Of a stretch of 64,000 bases of DNA, positions 40,713 to 48,934 are shown in pieces. The notes under the pieces were generated by a model. That model saw only the letters and a program-made list of their open reading frames with translations. It made no database searches and was not told the DNA's origin. Positions within the stretch are counted from its first letter, which is position 1. Every line of letters starts with the position of its first letter. Position numbers and translations under genes: made by a program. Origin of the DNA: CALSMU01 sp965230225 (lineage in GTDB: Bacteria > Bacteroidota > Bacteroidia > Flavobacteriales_D > Parvicellaceae); NCBI GenBank assembly GCA_965230225.1, contig CBDDKM010000005.1, forward strand, positions 124,001 to 188,000, written 5' to 3'.

Positions 40713-42377
40713 ATGGAAGAACGATACGAAGAAATAAAAGTTAGCCAGTACATCAAATCTTCAGGTGGTGGTAAAGAGCCAAAAAAAGGAGGTTCTTCAA
40801 TGGTGTGGATCGCTACCCCTATGCTGATGGCCATGAGTGCTGCAATAGCTTATTTCATCGGTACAGGTTCTTTTAGAAATAAAGAGAATATCGAAAAGGA
40901 ACAGAAGGTGTATAAACTAAACACCGTTCTGGATGTGATCGAGACACAATACGTGGATTCAGTGGATCGTGAAGAGTTAATTCAGAACTCCATTCACGGT
41001 ATGCTTGCTGAATTGGATCCCCATTCTGCATATATTCCATCCGAGGAGGTAGAACTGTCTAACGAACAACTTCAGGGGCATTTTGGAGGTGTTGGAATTA
41101 GGTTCATTATTCTAAGAGATACTTTAATGATTACCAACATTATTGAAAGTGGTCCGGCACAAATGGCTGGAGTTAAAGCTGGAGATAGAGTCGTTGAAGT
41201 GGATGGAGAGGAGATTGCTGGAATTGGATTAGATATTCAGGGGGTACATGATCGTTTAAAAGGAAATTTTGGGTCGAGAGTAGAGCTAAAGGTGCTGAGA
41301 GGGCCTGAACATACATCGTTAGATATACCAATTACCAGAGGTACCATTCCTCTTCCGTCTATTGATGCTGCCTTTATGCTGAATAACTCCATTGGTTATG
41401 TGCGCATTCAAAGTTTTTCAGATAGAACTGGGTTTGAATTTGAAGAAGCCGTTCAGAAATTGAACGCACAAGGAATGCGCAAACTCGTACTGGATTTAAG
41501 AAATAATGGAGGAGGATACCTTCATGGTGCAACACATGTAGCAGACGAATTTCTGGAGGATGGAAAACTAATTGTATATACCGAAGGAACACACCAACAG
41601 AGAAAGAATTATTTTGCTACCAATCATGGGCATTTCGAAGAAAATGATGTGGTCGTACTGGTTAACAGTGGAACGGCTTCGGCTAGTGAAATTGTTAGTG
41701 GAGCCATTCAGGATAGCGATAGAGGGTTGATTATGGGGCGTAGAACATTTGGAAAAGGATTGGTGCAACAACCTATCAATATGGAAGATGGTTCAGAGCT
41801 TCGATTAACCGTTTCCAGGTATTATACTCCTACTGGAAGATGTATTCAAAAGCCTTATGGTAATGGAATTGATTACCACAGTGATTTAATGGAGCGTTAC
41901 GAGAATGGTGAGTTACAGGAGCTAGATAGTGCTGTATTCGAAAACGCAGAGAAGTTCATTACAGAGAAAGGAAGAATCGTTTATGGAGGAGGAGGAATTA
42001 TGCCGGATATATTTGTGCCAATAGATACTTCAGGAAGCTCCATGTACTTAACTGAGCTAGCGTACTCATCGGCATACAGAGATTTTTGTTTTGATTATAT
42101 CGACAGGCACAGAACAGAGCTGAAGTACAAAAATGTTCAAATGTTTGATGAGCAATTTGTGGTGAGCGATGCCTTTTTTAATGAGTTTTTGGATTATGCT
42201 CAATCCGAAGCCGGAATTAGAAAAGATGCTTACGGAATTTCAGTATCAGAAAACAGAATTAAAAACCGTTTGAAATCAGAGTTAGCTACTTACCTGTGGG
42301 ACGAAACAGCTCGTTTTTATGTAGCTATTCCATTCGATAATGATATTCAACAGGCCATTAAAGAATTAGAAAAATAA
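40713..42377 (+). CDS. C-terminal processing protease, S41 family (CtpA-like)
   Basis: A 554-residue protein. A signal anchor (MVWIATPMLMAMSAAIAYF) is followed by a PDZ domain (GGVGIRFIILRDTLMITNII, MAGVKAGDRVVEVDGEEIAG) and a tail-specific protease domain: LVLDLRNNGGGYL, the catalytic Ser in GTASASEIVSGAI and Lys in RRTFGKGLVQQP. It trims C-termini of periplasmic proteins. The ATG directly follows the deaminase stop, and the RidA gene starts 5 bp after its stop, so all three form an operon. Confidence 0.94.
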   Translation: MEERYEEIKVSQYIKSSGGGKEPKKGGSSMVWIATPMLMAMSAAIAYFIGTGSFRNKENIEKEQKVYKLNTVLDVIETQYVDSVDREELIQNSIHGMLAELDPHSAYIPSEEVELSNEQLQGHFGGVGIRFIILRDTLMITNIIESGPAQMAGVKAGDRVVEVDGEEIAGIGLDIQGVHDRLKGNFGSRVELKVLRGPEHTSLDIPITRGTIPLPSIDAAFMLNNSIGYVRIQSFSDRTGFEFEEAVQKLNAQGMRKLVLDLRNNGGGYLHGATHVADEFLEDGKLIVYTEGTHQQRKNYFATNHGHFEENDVVVLVNSGTASASEIVSGAIQDSDRGLIMGRRTFGKGLVQQPINMEDGSELRLTVSRYYTPTGRCIQKPYGNGIDYHSDLMERYENGELQELDSAVFENAEKFITEKGRIVYGGGGIMPDIFVPIDTSGSSMYLTELAYSSAYRDFCFDYIDRHRTELKYKNVQMFDEQFVVSDAFFNEFLDYAQSEAGIRKDAYGISVSENRIKNRLKSELATYLWDETARFYVAIPFDNDIQQAIKELEK

Positions 42378-42382
42378 ATTCA

Positions 42383-42814
42383 ATGAGTAACGAAAGAATA
42401 AGTGCAAATAATGCACCTAAACCTATGGGATTATACCCTCATGCCAGAAGAGTAGGTAATTTATTGTTTTTATCTGGAGTTGGTCCCAGAGCTGCTGGTT
42501 CAGGTAGCGAAGAAGCCAATATTCCCGGATTAAAGTTTGATAAAAATGGAAACTATGAGTCGTTCGATTTTGAAGCTCAATGTAGATCTGTTTTTGACAA
42601 TGTGAAAGCCATTTTAGAAGAGTCTGGATCAAGTTGGGAGAACCTGATAGACGTAACTACCTTTTTGGTGGATATGAAAAGGGATTTTAAAACCTATAAT
42701 AGAGTCTATGCAGAGTACTTTAAGGATAACCAACCATGTAGAACAACGGTTGAGGTAAACGCTCTTCCTTCGCCAATTGCGATCGAACTAAAGTGCATCG
42801 CTACAATTGATTAA
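42383..42814 (+). CDS. RidA/YjgF-family protein
   Basis: A 143-residue protein of the RidA (YjgF/YER057c) family: GLYPHARRVGNLLFLSGVGP, then FDNVKAILEESGSSWENLID and the conserved end CRTTVEVNALPSPIAIELKC. The Arg in CRTTVEV is the residue that binds the enamine/imine carboxylate in RidA enzymes. The subgroup with GLYPHAR resembles 2-aminomuconate deaminases, but general enamine deaminase activity is the safer call. It is the third gene of the deaminase-protease operon and is followed by a strong terminator. Confidence 0.92.
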   Translation: MSNERISANNAPKPMGLYPHARRVGNLLFLSGVGPRAAGSGSEEANIPGLKFDKNGNYESFDFEAQCRSVFDNVKAILEESGSSWENLIDVTTFLVDMKRDFKTYNRVYAEYFKDNQPCRTTVEVNALPSPIAIELKCIATID

Positions 42815-42833
42815 ATAAAACTAGAAGATAAAG

Positions 42834-42867
42834 AAAAAGCCATGACAATTATTGTCATGGCTTTTTT
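42834..42867. terminator. Bidirectional terminator, copy 1 of a repeated family
   Basis: AAGCCATGACAAT/ATTGTCATGGCTT stem with A and T runs on either side, between convergent genes (42814 plus, 42887 minus). The arm AAGCCATGAC recurs at 59684 and 61836. Confidence 0.85.
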
Positions 42868-42886
42868 ATTGGATAGAAGTAAATTC

Positions 42887-43714
42887 TTATCTGGTGAAAA
42901 CTGTTCCTCCTGCTCCTGTGTCTCTTGGATTAACACAAAGCACTGGAATTTCAGCTTCGTTTGTAATAATAGATTGCTCGTAGCTACCTCCAAACATTCC
43001 CATTAAAGAATGTTTTTGTAGGTTCATGATAGAGATCAAATCAATGTCTAATTCAACAGCAAGTTTGATCATGTTTTTCACGAAGTTTCCTTTTTCTGCT
43101 ACGTGAGTTTCGTTGGTAATTCCTTTTTCAGAAAGGTATTTCTTAGCAAAGGCAATGTTTCCGTTTAGTTTATGAGATAAGAACTCATCAGTTTCTTTTG
43201 GAGTAATAATGTGTACCTCAGATTCGAAGTAAGTAGCCATATCAGCAACTACCTCTAGCTTTTGTTTCGTTTCATTATGTAAATCCAATGGAACCATGAT
43301 CTTATCGTATCCGGACTCATGCATTACTTGCTTCTGAACAACTACAAATGGTACAGAAGAGTTGGTGATTACTTTAAGCGCGTAGCTTCCTGTAATCTTT
43401 TGCCAACCACTTGCTCCATGTGTTCCCATAATAATAAGGGAAGCGTTAATTTCTGCAGCAGCATCACCTATATCGTCGAAAATATTTCCAATTCTAATCA
43501 TTGATCGCACAGGAACGTTAGCATTGGTCTTGTTTGCTAACTCCTCTTCTTGGGCCAACTTCTCTTTGGCAGCCATAACATCCTCCTTGCTGTCTACGAC
43601 GTGAAGTATACATACTTCACCCTGGATGGTGGCAGCTAGTTCCACCGCATGATTAATTGCTGTATGCGCGACCTCGGTAAAGTCCGTTGGAACTAAGATT
43701 ACTTTTGCACTCAT
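42887..43714 (-). CDS. Tandem universal stress protein (two USP domains)
   Basis: A 275-residue protein made of two Usp domains. The first has the ATP-binding pattern in IIMGTHGASGWQKITGSYAL (G-x2-G-x9-GS). In the second the corresponding part, NLQKHSLMGMFGGSYEQ, is degenerate, as often seen. The two-domain form is common in Flavobacteriia and is linked to stress survival. The gene lies downstream of the AtpZ-like cluster on the same strand, with a 123-bp gap, so separate transcription is possible. Confidence 0.93.
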   Translation of the reverse strand: MSAKVILVPTDFTEVAHTAINHAVELAATIQGEVCILHVVDSKEDVMAAKEKLAQEEELANKTNANVPVRSMIRIGNIFDDIGDAAAEINASLIIMGTHGASGWQKITGSYALKVITNSSVPFVVVQKQVMHESGYDKIMVPLDLHNETKQKLEVVADMATYFESEVHIITPKETDEFLSHKLNGNIAFAKKYLSEKGITNETHVAEKGNFVKNMIKLAVELDIDLISIMNLQKHSLMGMFGGSYEQSIITNEAEIPVLCVNPRDTGAGGTVFTR

Positions 43715-43837
43715 AATAGATAAGTTATTGTTATTACTGGTTTAAGTAATGGTAATATTAATAAATCTTATTGGATTGGCAAAAGCAAAGGAATAAGTAA
43801 TAACAGATATTTAGATTAATTTAATCTATTGCCCGAC

Positions 43838-44209
43838 CTATTCTTTGGCATTTAATTCTTTTAATGCATTGACCACTTCGTAAATCAGGTACATAAAAAA
43901 TGCTGCAAAGAAGTTTCCAACGATGGTCATCTTTTGAAGTTCCAGTTGATTCTTTACCACAAAAATAAACACCACAGCAAAGATCATTTTAAAAATGGTA
44001 ATGGCTAGAAATGCCATTCCCACCTTTTCCTGGTCAATTTTTCTAACCTGCTTTAGTATAAGAGATGCTACGATCAATAGAATTAATAGAAACCCATGAA
44101 TGCCAATTAGAAACCCAATGTGTTGTTCTTCTAAAAACGTAAACATCACGGCCATGTGGCCACCAAACACTACCAGGGTAAAAGAAAGAATTGAAACAAA
44201 TGATTTCAC
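43838..44209 (-). CDS. DUF6168-type small membrane protein
   Basis: A 123-residue integral membrane protein with four hydrophobic segments (e.g. FVSILSFTLVVFGGHMAVMF, IGIHGFLLILLIVASLIL, MIFAVVFIFVV). It fits the DUF6168 family usually found between the AtpZ-like gene and atpB in Flavobacteriia. Here it starts 5 bp after the AtpZ-like gene, but a universal stress gene follows instead of atpB. Function unknown; a link to ATP synthase is only by its usual neighbourhood. Confidence 0.75.
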   Translation of the reverse strand: MKSFVSILSFTLVVFGGHMAVMFTFLEEQHIGFLIGIHGFLLILLIVASLILKQVRKIDQEKVGMAFLAITIFKMIFAVVFIFVVKNQLELQKMTIVGNFFAAFFMYLIYEVVNALKELNAKE

Positions 44210-44214
44210 AACTA

Positions 44215-44454
44215 CTAAGAGGTTTTATCCTCTTCTTCTTTAGATAAATTAACGACTTCTTTAATGATCAGGTACAGACCTGCTCCAACGCCCAGCAAAG
44301 ATAATATTATCGTGTATACTGGCGTCTCATTCCCTTGTTTTTCATCTAAAGATTGTCCTCCCCAGGCACCGGCGGCGATCAAAATTCCCATTTGAATTCC
44401 GGCACTGGAAAACCGATAAAACGCATTAACTTTCTTCTTCGGGGCCTCCTTCAT
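44215..44454 (-). CDS. AtpZ/AtpI-like small membrane protein
   Basis: About 79 residues from the ATG at 44454; an upstream start at 44478 is open but would overlap the preceding gene more. Two membrane helices (FRFSSAGIQMGILIAAGAWG and YTIILSLLGVGAGLYLIIKE) with a polar hairpin (GGQSLDEKQGNETP) are typical of AtpZ/AtpI proteins, thought to help F-type ATP synthase assembly or supply Mg2+. In this cluster the ATP synthase genes are absent. It overlaps the 63-residue upstream gene by 29 bp. Confidence 0.85.
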   Translation of the reverse strand: MKEAPKKKVNAFYRFSSAGIQMGILIAAGAWGGQSLDEKQGNETPVYTIILSLLGVGAGLYLIIKEVVNLSKEEEDKTS

Positions 44455-44617
44455 TTTGCGTGTTGATTTGAATGGCAATAAATACTGACATAATAGGCAA
44501 GGTAACTGTGGCTACCGGATGCTTGTTTTGATTGATATCATCCACCAGATATCCCCCCGCAGCACCACTGAAAACAATGACCAGACCACGCAGGATATTT
44601 AGTATGTTTTGATTCAA
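44426..44617 (-). CDS. Small two-helix membrane protein of unknown function
   Basis: A 63-residue frame with two hydrophobic segments (LRGLVIVFSGAAGGYLVDDI; VTLPIMSVFIAIQINTQNE) and an acidic tail (GGPEEES). It begins 3 bp after the bactofilin stop and overlaps the AtpZ-like start by 29 bp. Tight packing and membrane-protein composition argue that it is real and co-translated. No family recognised. Confidence 0.55.
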   Translation of the reverse strand: MNQNILNILRGLVIVFSGAAGGYLVDDINQNKHPVATVTLPIMSVFIAIQINTQNEGGPEEES

Positions 44618-44620
44618 GAT

Positions 44621-45073
44621 TTAAGCCATTTGCTCCTCTACCTGAGCTTGTTTTTCCTCGATGGGTTCTTCTTGCTTAGGAGAGGATCCTTTGTTAATAC
44701 TTTTTACAATACCTCCCATAGAACATGTTCCAGCGAACACAGCTCCTGGCTCAATGGCTAATTTAGAAGTGGAGATATCTCCCTGTAATTTTGCTGTTGA
44801 TTTAAGAGAAAGTAATTCCTCTACTTTAATTGTTCCGTTTAAAGAACCTTCAATATCAGCGTTTTGGCAAATTACATCTCCTTCGATGTTTCCTTTTGGT
44901 CCTACAACTAATCTTCCTTTAGTAACAACTGTACCGGTTACAGTTCCGTCAATTCTAATGTTACTCTCAGAGTTGATTTGACCCTCTATAGAAGTTCCCT
45001 CAACAATTCGATTTAAACGTTCTGGAGAGTTGATGTTACCTTGTGTAGATGTTGTCGTATTTCCTTTAAACAT
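44621..45073 (-). CDS. Bactofilin (polymer-forming cytoskeletal protein)
   Basis: A 150-residue bactofilin. The central beta-helix shows the regular pattern INSESNIRIDGTVTGTV, VGPKGNIEGDVICQNADIEG and LKSTAKLQGDISTSKLAIEP, with disordered N- and C-terminal tails. Bactofilins self-assemble into membrane-associated filaments that shape the cell or position machinery. In Flavobacteriia the gene typically follows sprE, as here (64-bp gap). A -7 box at 45091-45098 suggests it also has its own promoter. Confidence 0.93.
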   Translation of the reverse strand: MFKGNTTTSTQGNINSPERLNRIVEGTSIEGQINSESNIRIDGTVTGTVVTKGRLVVGPKGNIEGDVICQNADIEGSLNGTIKVEELLSLKSTAKLQGDISTSKLAIEPGAVFAGTCSMGGIVKSINKGSSPKQEEPIEEKQAQVEEQMA

Positions 45074-45090
45074 AGTTAGAAGTATTTGTG

Positions 45091-45098
45091 CAAAGATA
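45091..45098 (-). promoter_or_regulatory. Candidate -7 box (TATCTTTG) for bactofilin
   Basis: Minus strand TATCTTTG, exact TAnnTTTG, 17 bp before the ATG at 45073. No -33 TTG at good spacing. Confidence 0.4.
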
Positions 45099-45137
45099 CG
45101 AAATTTTAAGAATTCCCTTAAAAGCCTTTAAATTAGG

Positions 45138-47885
45138 CTATTCCAGGTAGTTCTTGTCGAAAAAGTCCAGGTACTCCTGTACATTCTTTTCGATGTAGAA
45201 AGAAGCGTAATTTTTGTTGGTAATCACAAAATAGGTAAAGTCCTGATTGATGGCTTTAACCTGCTTCTTGTTTACTTTAAATGCCACGTAATAATCCATG
45301 GCGGCAGCTTTATTCGGGAACGATTTAACCAATACCAATTGGTTTTCAGTATCCAAAAAGCTACTGGAAATTTTAATTCCCTGACTAGAGAACGATGCCT
45401 TATTAAAATTCGAAATCTTAGACTTGGTTTGGTTAACACTTCCTTTGTTATTTGGAAATACCAATACAAAGAAGTGCTTCATATCCGGTGCATAAATGTA
45501 AGTGCTGTTACCGTCCTTAGCATTTTGTACAGATTGTACATTTCTCAGCTTGTCCAAAATGGCTTTAGCCTGATCGTGTACAGGGTCCCCTTTACAATGC
45601 TTCACCACATCAGCCAAAGCATTTTCCAAATGCTCATTCTTTTCACCTCTATACTTGTTCCCTATAGCAAGAGACTTTAAGTAGTAGTACTTACATAAGA
45701 AAGCATTTGCAGTATCATTTTTAATCACCTTATCACAATCCTGAATTACTTTATCGTAACGCATTAATTCGAATTGAGAGTAAGTTACTTTATAATCTTT
45801 CGAAGCCTGGTCTTTAGCAGACTGCTCTTTCTCCTTGTAATTAGGGTCATTAATCAACTTGGCGTATTCGCTGTTTGGATAATCATCCAATATCTGATGT
45901 TTGTACCCCATTTGCTCTGCTCCCGAATGTAGCAAGTACATTTGGTACAATCCTGCCACCGCTTTTTCTTCAGGAAGGAAGTCATTGACCAATCTTCCAA
46001 AGGTTTCTTTAGCTGCGTTGTTGTCGTTTAGTTTAACACGATAAATGGTACCAGCCTCGTACAACGCATTCATAATATCATCTCTGGCAGAAGTCACCTT
46101 AGCTTCGTCACCACATGGTAGGTCTTTTAAGTAATATTCTGGAGTTAATTCTCCATTGGTAGCAGAATCCGATTCAGGAGATCCATCATCTTCCGTAATG
46201 GAAGAGTTTTTATTGGACCTTCTCCAGTTATCTTCTAACTTTCTTCCTCCCCACATTTTTTTGAAATCATTGAATCCAATTCCTCTTAAATTACTATCCC
46301 ATACCCAGAATTTACCAGAAGATGGACCAGAAGTAATGTTTCCATTTTGAGGAAGGTTTAAGTTCATATTTTCCTCCTCTTCCTTCTTTCTTTCTATTTC
46401 CAGCTTCTTATCCTCAATAATTTGAGAGATCACCTTCATTCGCTCTTTTTCTGATAAATCACAAAGGTGGAGAAGGCTATCTTGTTTAGTAATAACGTTT
46501 AGGTTTTGCACCAATTCAGTCAAACTTTCGTTTTGCAGTTGAATGGTCTCGTACTCCTCGTGATCTTTTGGAAGAGTAGACATGGTACTGTCGTAATATT
46601 GTTGAGCCTTTACGTAGTTTCGCTCCGAGTAATATAGTTTACCCAGCCTTAAGAATGATTTACTTTTTTGTTTGTCGTCGGAAACACTGTTTAGTACAGA
46701 AAGCTCCAAATACTCAATCCCTTTAGTCCTGTTGTTTTGTCTGAGTTCGATATCGGCAAGAGCATAGTAAATTTGATCCAGATACTCCGCATTTTTATCG
46801 TCCTTCAACATTTTTAGAAGCAATGCTTTAATATTTCTGCTATCGCTTCCGCTAAAAGCGAGTGCCATGTTAATCTTAGCACGGAATGCCATATCGTATT
46901 CAGGGTTCATTTTAACCACTTTTTGATATAGTACCGAAGCTTGTTGGTTTCCTTGTTCATGGTGAACCTGCGCAAGAATAAATGTCAATCTGGTTTTTAA
47001 TTGTCTTTTCTTTACCAGATCAATGGATTTTTCCAGCATTTCAATGGCATCTTTATATTCCTTTTGACGAAGAAATAAATCCGCTTTTACCACGCTTAAG
47101 TCGCGTTCAAAATTCTTTGGGAATTCCGGTGGAAGTTTATCCTCTGGCTTTTTTGAAGATGAAGGCCTTGATGGTTTTCTTCCTCTGTTTCTTGAGCTCG
47201 ATTTTTTACGTTTCTTCTTCTTTTCCTTAAGCTCTTTGGCTTCTTCCTTGGCTTCCTCTTTTAATTCTACTAAATCTGTTTGATCCGTCTCCAGTTTTTC
47301 TAAAATTTCAAGGGCTTCATCGTAATTTTCACTCTCAATATGAGCTTTTGCCTGCCATAAACGAGCGGTATAAGAAATAGATTCTTTGTCGTATTGTTTT
47401 TCGATGAACTCAAAAGTCTTTAGAGCGTCCTCGAATTTTCTTTTGTAAAACTGTGATTGGCCAATAACCAGCCAGTTATCGTCAATCCACTTACACCATT
47501 CTGTTTTTCGGTACTGCCCCTTTTTGTTGTGGGGCATGGAGTTTTTGTCAATAACTATCTCACATTTTTTAGCTGCGGTATCCATTGGAGAATACAAAGA
47601 CTTAGACCCCTCTTCATCAGCATATTCAAATATAGGGATGATTTCATCGTAATTTTCCTGACGAGCCAAGGCATATTGATCCATGGCCTCCTTAATGATC
47701 TCACCAGCATTAAAATACCCATTGTAATGAGCAGTAGTATTGTGGTAAGTCCTATTTAGCCAGGCATCTTTTTCCGTGGAACAACCTACTGCAAACAATA
47801 GGCTAAAAAGTGCCAGAAACCCTATATTTCTGTAATGTTTATTCAAGACAGTTCTTTGAAACGTGCAATAATAACTACAATCCAT
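45138..47885 (-). CDS. sprE: SprE/PorW-type TPR lipoprotein of gliding motility and T9SS
   Basis: About 915 residues. A lipoprotein signal with lipobox FAVGC is followed by STEKDAWLNRTYHNTTAHYN and YFNAGEIIKEAMDQY, the hallmark N-terminus of SprE/PorW. Many TPR-like repeats fill the body (FEDALKTFEFIEKQY, KDAIEMLEKSIDLV), with a basic Lys/Arg/Ser linker (~220-245), a large repeat region and a C-terminal domain (AAAMDYYVAFKVNKKQVKAI). SprE/PorW is an outer-membrane T9SS component. Start: ATG 47885 is usable, but a TTG at 47846 gives a more normal signal and follows a TATTTTTG box at 47886-47893. The neighbouring bactofilin supports the call. Confidence 0.85.
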   Translation of the reverse strand: MDCSYYCTFQRTVLNKHYRNIGFLALFSLLFAVGCSTEKDAWLNRTYHNTTAHYNGYFNAGEIIKEAMDQYALARQENYDEIIPIFEYADEEGSKSLYSPMDTAAKKCEIVIDKNSMPHNKKGQYRKTEWCKWIDDNWLVIGQSQFYKRKFEDALKTFEFIEKQYDKESISYTARLWQAKAHIESENYDEALEILEKLETDQTDLVELKEEAKEEAKELKEKKKKRKKSSSRNRGRKPSRPSSSKKPEDKLPPEFPKNFERDLSVVKADLFLRQKEYKDAIEMLEKSIDLVKKRQLKTRLTFILAQVHHEQGNQQASVLYQKVVKMNPEYDMAFRAKINMALAFSGSDSRNIKALLLKMLKDDKNAEYLDQIYYALADIELRQNNRTKGIEYLELSVLNSVSDDKQKSKSFLRLGKLYYSERNYVKAQQYYDSTMSTLPKDHEEYETIQLQNESLTELVQNLNVITKQDSLLHLCDLSEKERMKVISQIIEDKKLEIERKKEEEENMNLNLPQNGNITSGPSSGKFWVWDSNLRGIGFNDFKKMWGGRKLEDNWRRSNKNSSITEDDGSPESDSATNGELTPEYYLKDLPCGDEAKVTSARDDIMNALYEAGTIYRVKLNDNNAAKETFGRLVNDFLPEEKAVAGLYQMYLLHSGAEQMGYKHQILDDYPNSEYAKLINDPNYKEKEQSAKDQASKDYKVTYSQFELMRYDKVIQDCDKVIKNDTANAFLCKYYYLKSLAIGNKYRGEKNEHLENALADVVKHCKGDPVHDQAKAILDKLRNVQSVQNAKDGNSTYIYAPDMKHFFVLVFPNNKGSVNQTKSKISNFNKASFSSQGIKISSSFLDTENQLVLVKSFPNKAAAMDYYVAFKVNKKQVKAINQDFTYFVITNKNYASFYIEKNVQEYLDFFDKNYLE

Positions 47886-48002
47886 CAAAAATATTTTATT
47901 TTTTCTGATTTATTTTGCTCTGCCCGCTATTTGGAGAGTTTAAGTTAAAAATTGTTATTCGAAGGTGGGGATTCATTCTTTTTAAGATATTTGTGGTAAT
48001 TA

Positions 48003-48911
48003 ATGGCAGTAAACAAGGATAAAGAGAAGGAAGAATCATTATCGTTTTTTCAGCGAATCAGTGAAAAATCGAGAGTGGTTTTGGTGGATAATGTAACATT
48101 CGAAGAAAAGCGTCATTTTTTACTTTCTCCCTTAAACATCGTGGTCTTTATTACCTTCTTTGCCATGATCATCGTAGCTGGAACTTACGCTGTTATTGCT
48201 TACACTCCACTAAAACAATCTATTCCTGGATTTCCTAACGAAGCAGATGTACAAAAACTTCAGAAACAGGATTTGGATAATGTTAAATTCATCGAAGACA
48301 TGGAGCATAAAGCTCAAGTGGGGGAATTGTACTATAAGAACTTGTCATTAATTCTCAGCGATGAGTTACCGATTGATCCAACCGTTCACGATTCGGTAGG
48401 GCAAACGGATTCAGTAGATTATTCTAATATTTCATTCGAAAAATCAGAAGAGGATTCGTTGCTTAGGGTAAAAATGGATGAAAAGGAAAAGTACACCTTA
48501 TCTTATCAGGAAAAGAAAACGGTACATGACGATAACATGGAAGGAGTGTTCTTTTTCACCCCTTTAAATGGAACAGTGTCTAACAAGATTAATGTTAAGG
48601 AGGGGCATTTCGGAATAGATATAGTTGCACCTAAAGACGAGGCGGTTAAAACCACTCTTGATGGAACGGTAATATTTACAGAATGGACACCGGAAAGTGG
48701 CCATGTTATTCAGGTGCAACACACGCATAATCTGGTATCAGTTTATAAGCATAATTCTTTCTTGCTTAAGAAAACAGGAGACCATGTAAATGCCGGAGAT
48801 CCAATTGCTATTATTGGTAACACAGGAGAGCACACTACAGGAGAACACCTTCATTTTGAGCTATGGTACAATGGAGCACCAATTGATCCGGAGGCGTTTA
48901 TCAATTTTTAA
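48003..48911 (+). CDS. M23-family zinc metallopeptidase
   Basis: A 302-residue membrane-anchored peptidase. One helix (LNIVVFITFFAMIIVAGTYA) near residue 50, a coiled-coil-like linker (~80-180), and a C-terminal LytM domain with the metal ligands in KEGHFGIDIVAPKDEA (HxxxD) and the HLHFELWYNG (HxH) motif. It cleaves peptidoglycan cross-bridges or acts as a divisome or envelope factor. It is divergent from sprE and convergent with nadB (23-bp gap). Confidence 0.93.
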   Translation: MAVNKDKEKEESLSFFQRISEKSRVVLVDNVTFEEKRHFLLSPLNIVVFITFFAMIIVAGTYAVIAYTPLKQSIPGFPNEADVQKLQKQDLDNVKFIEDMEHKAQVGELYYKNLSLILSDELPIDPTVHDSVGQTDSVDYSNISFEKSEEDSLLRVKMDEKEKYTLSYQEKKTVHDDNMEGVFFFTPLNGTVSNKINVKEGHFGIDIVAPKDEAVKTTLDGTVIFTEWTPESGHVIQVQHTHNLVSVYKHNSFLLKKTGDHVNAGDPIAIIGNTGEHTTGEHLHFELWYNGAPIDPEAFINF

Positions 48912-48934
48912 TGATAGGTTTCTAAAGAGTACTA

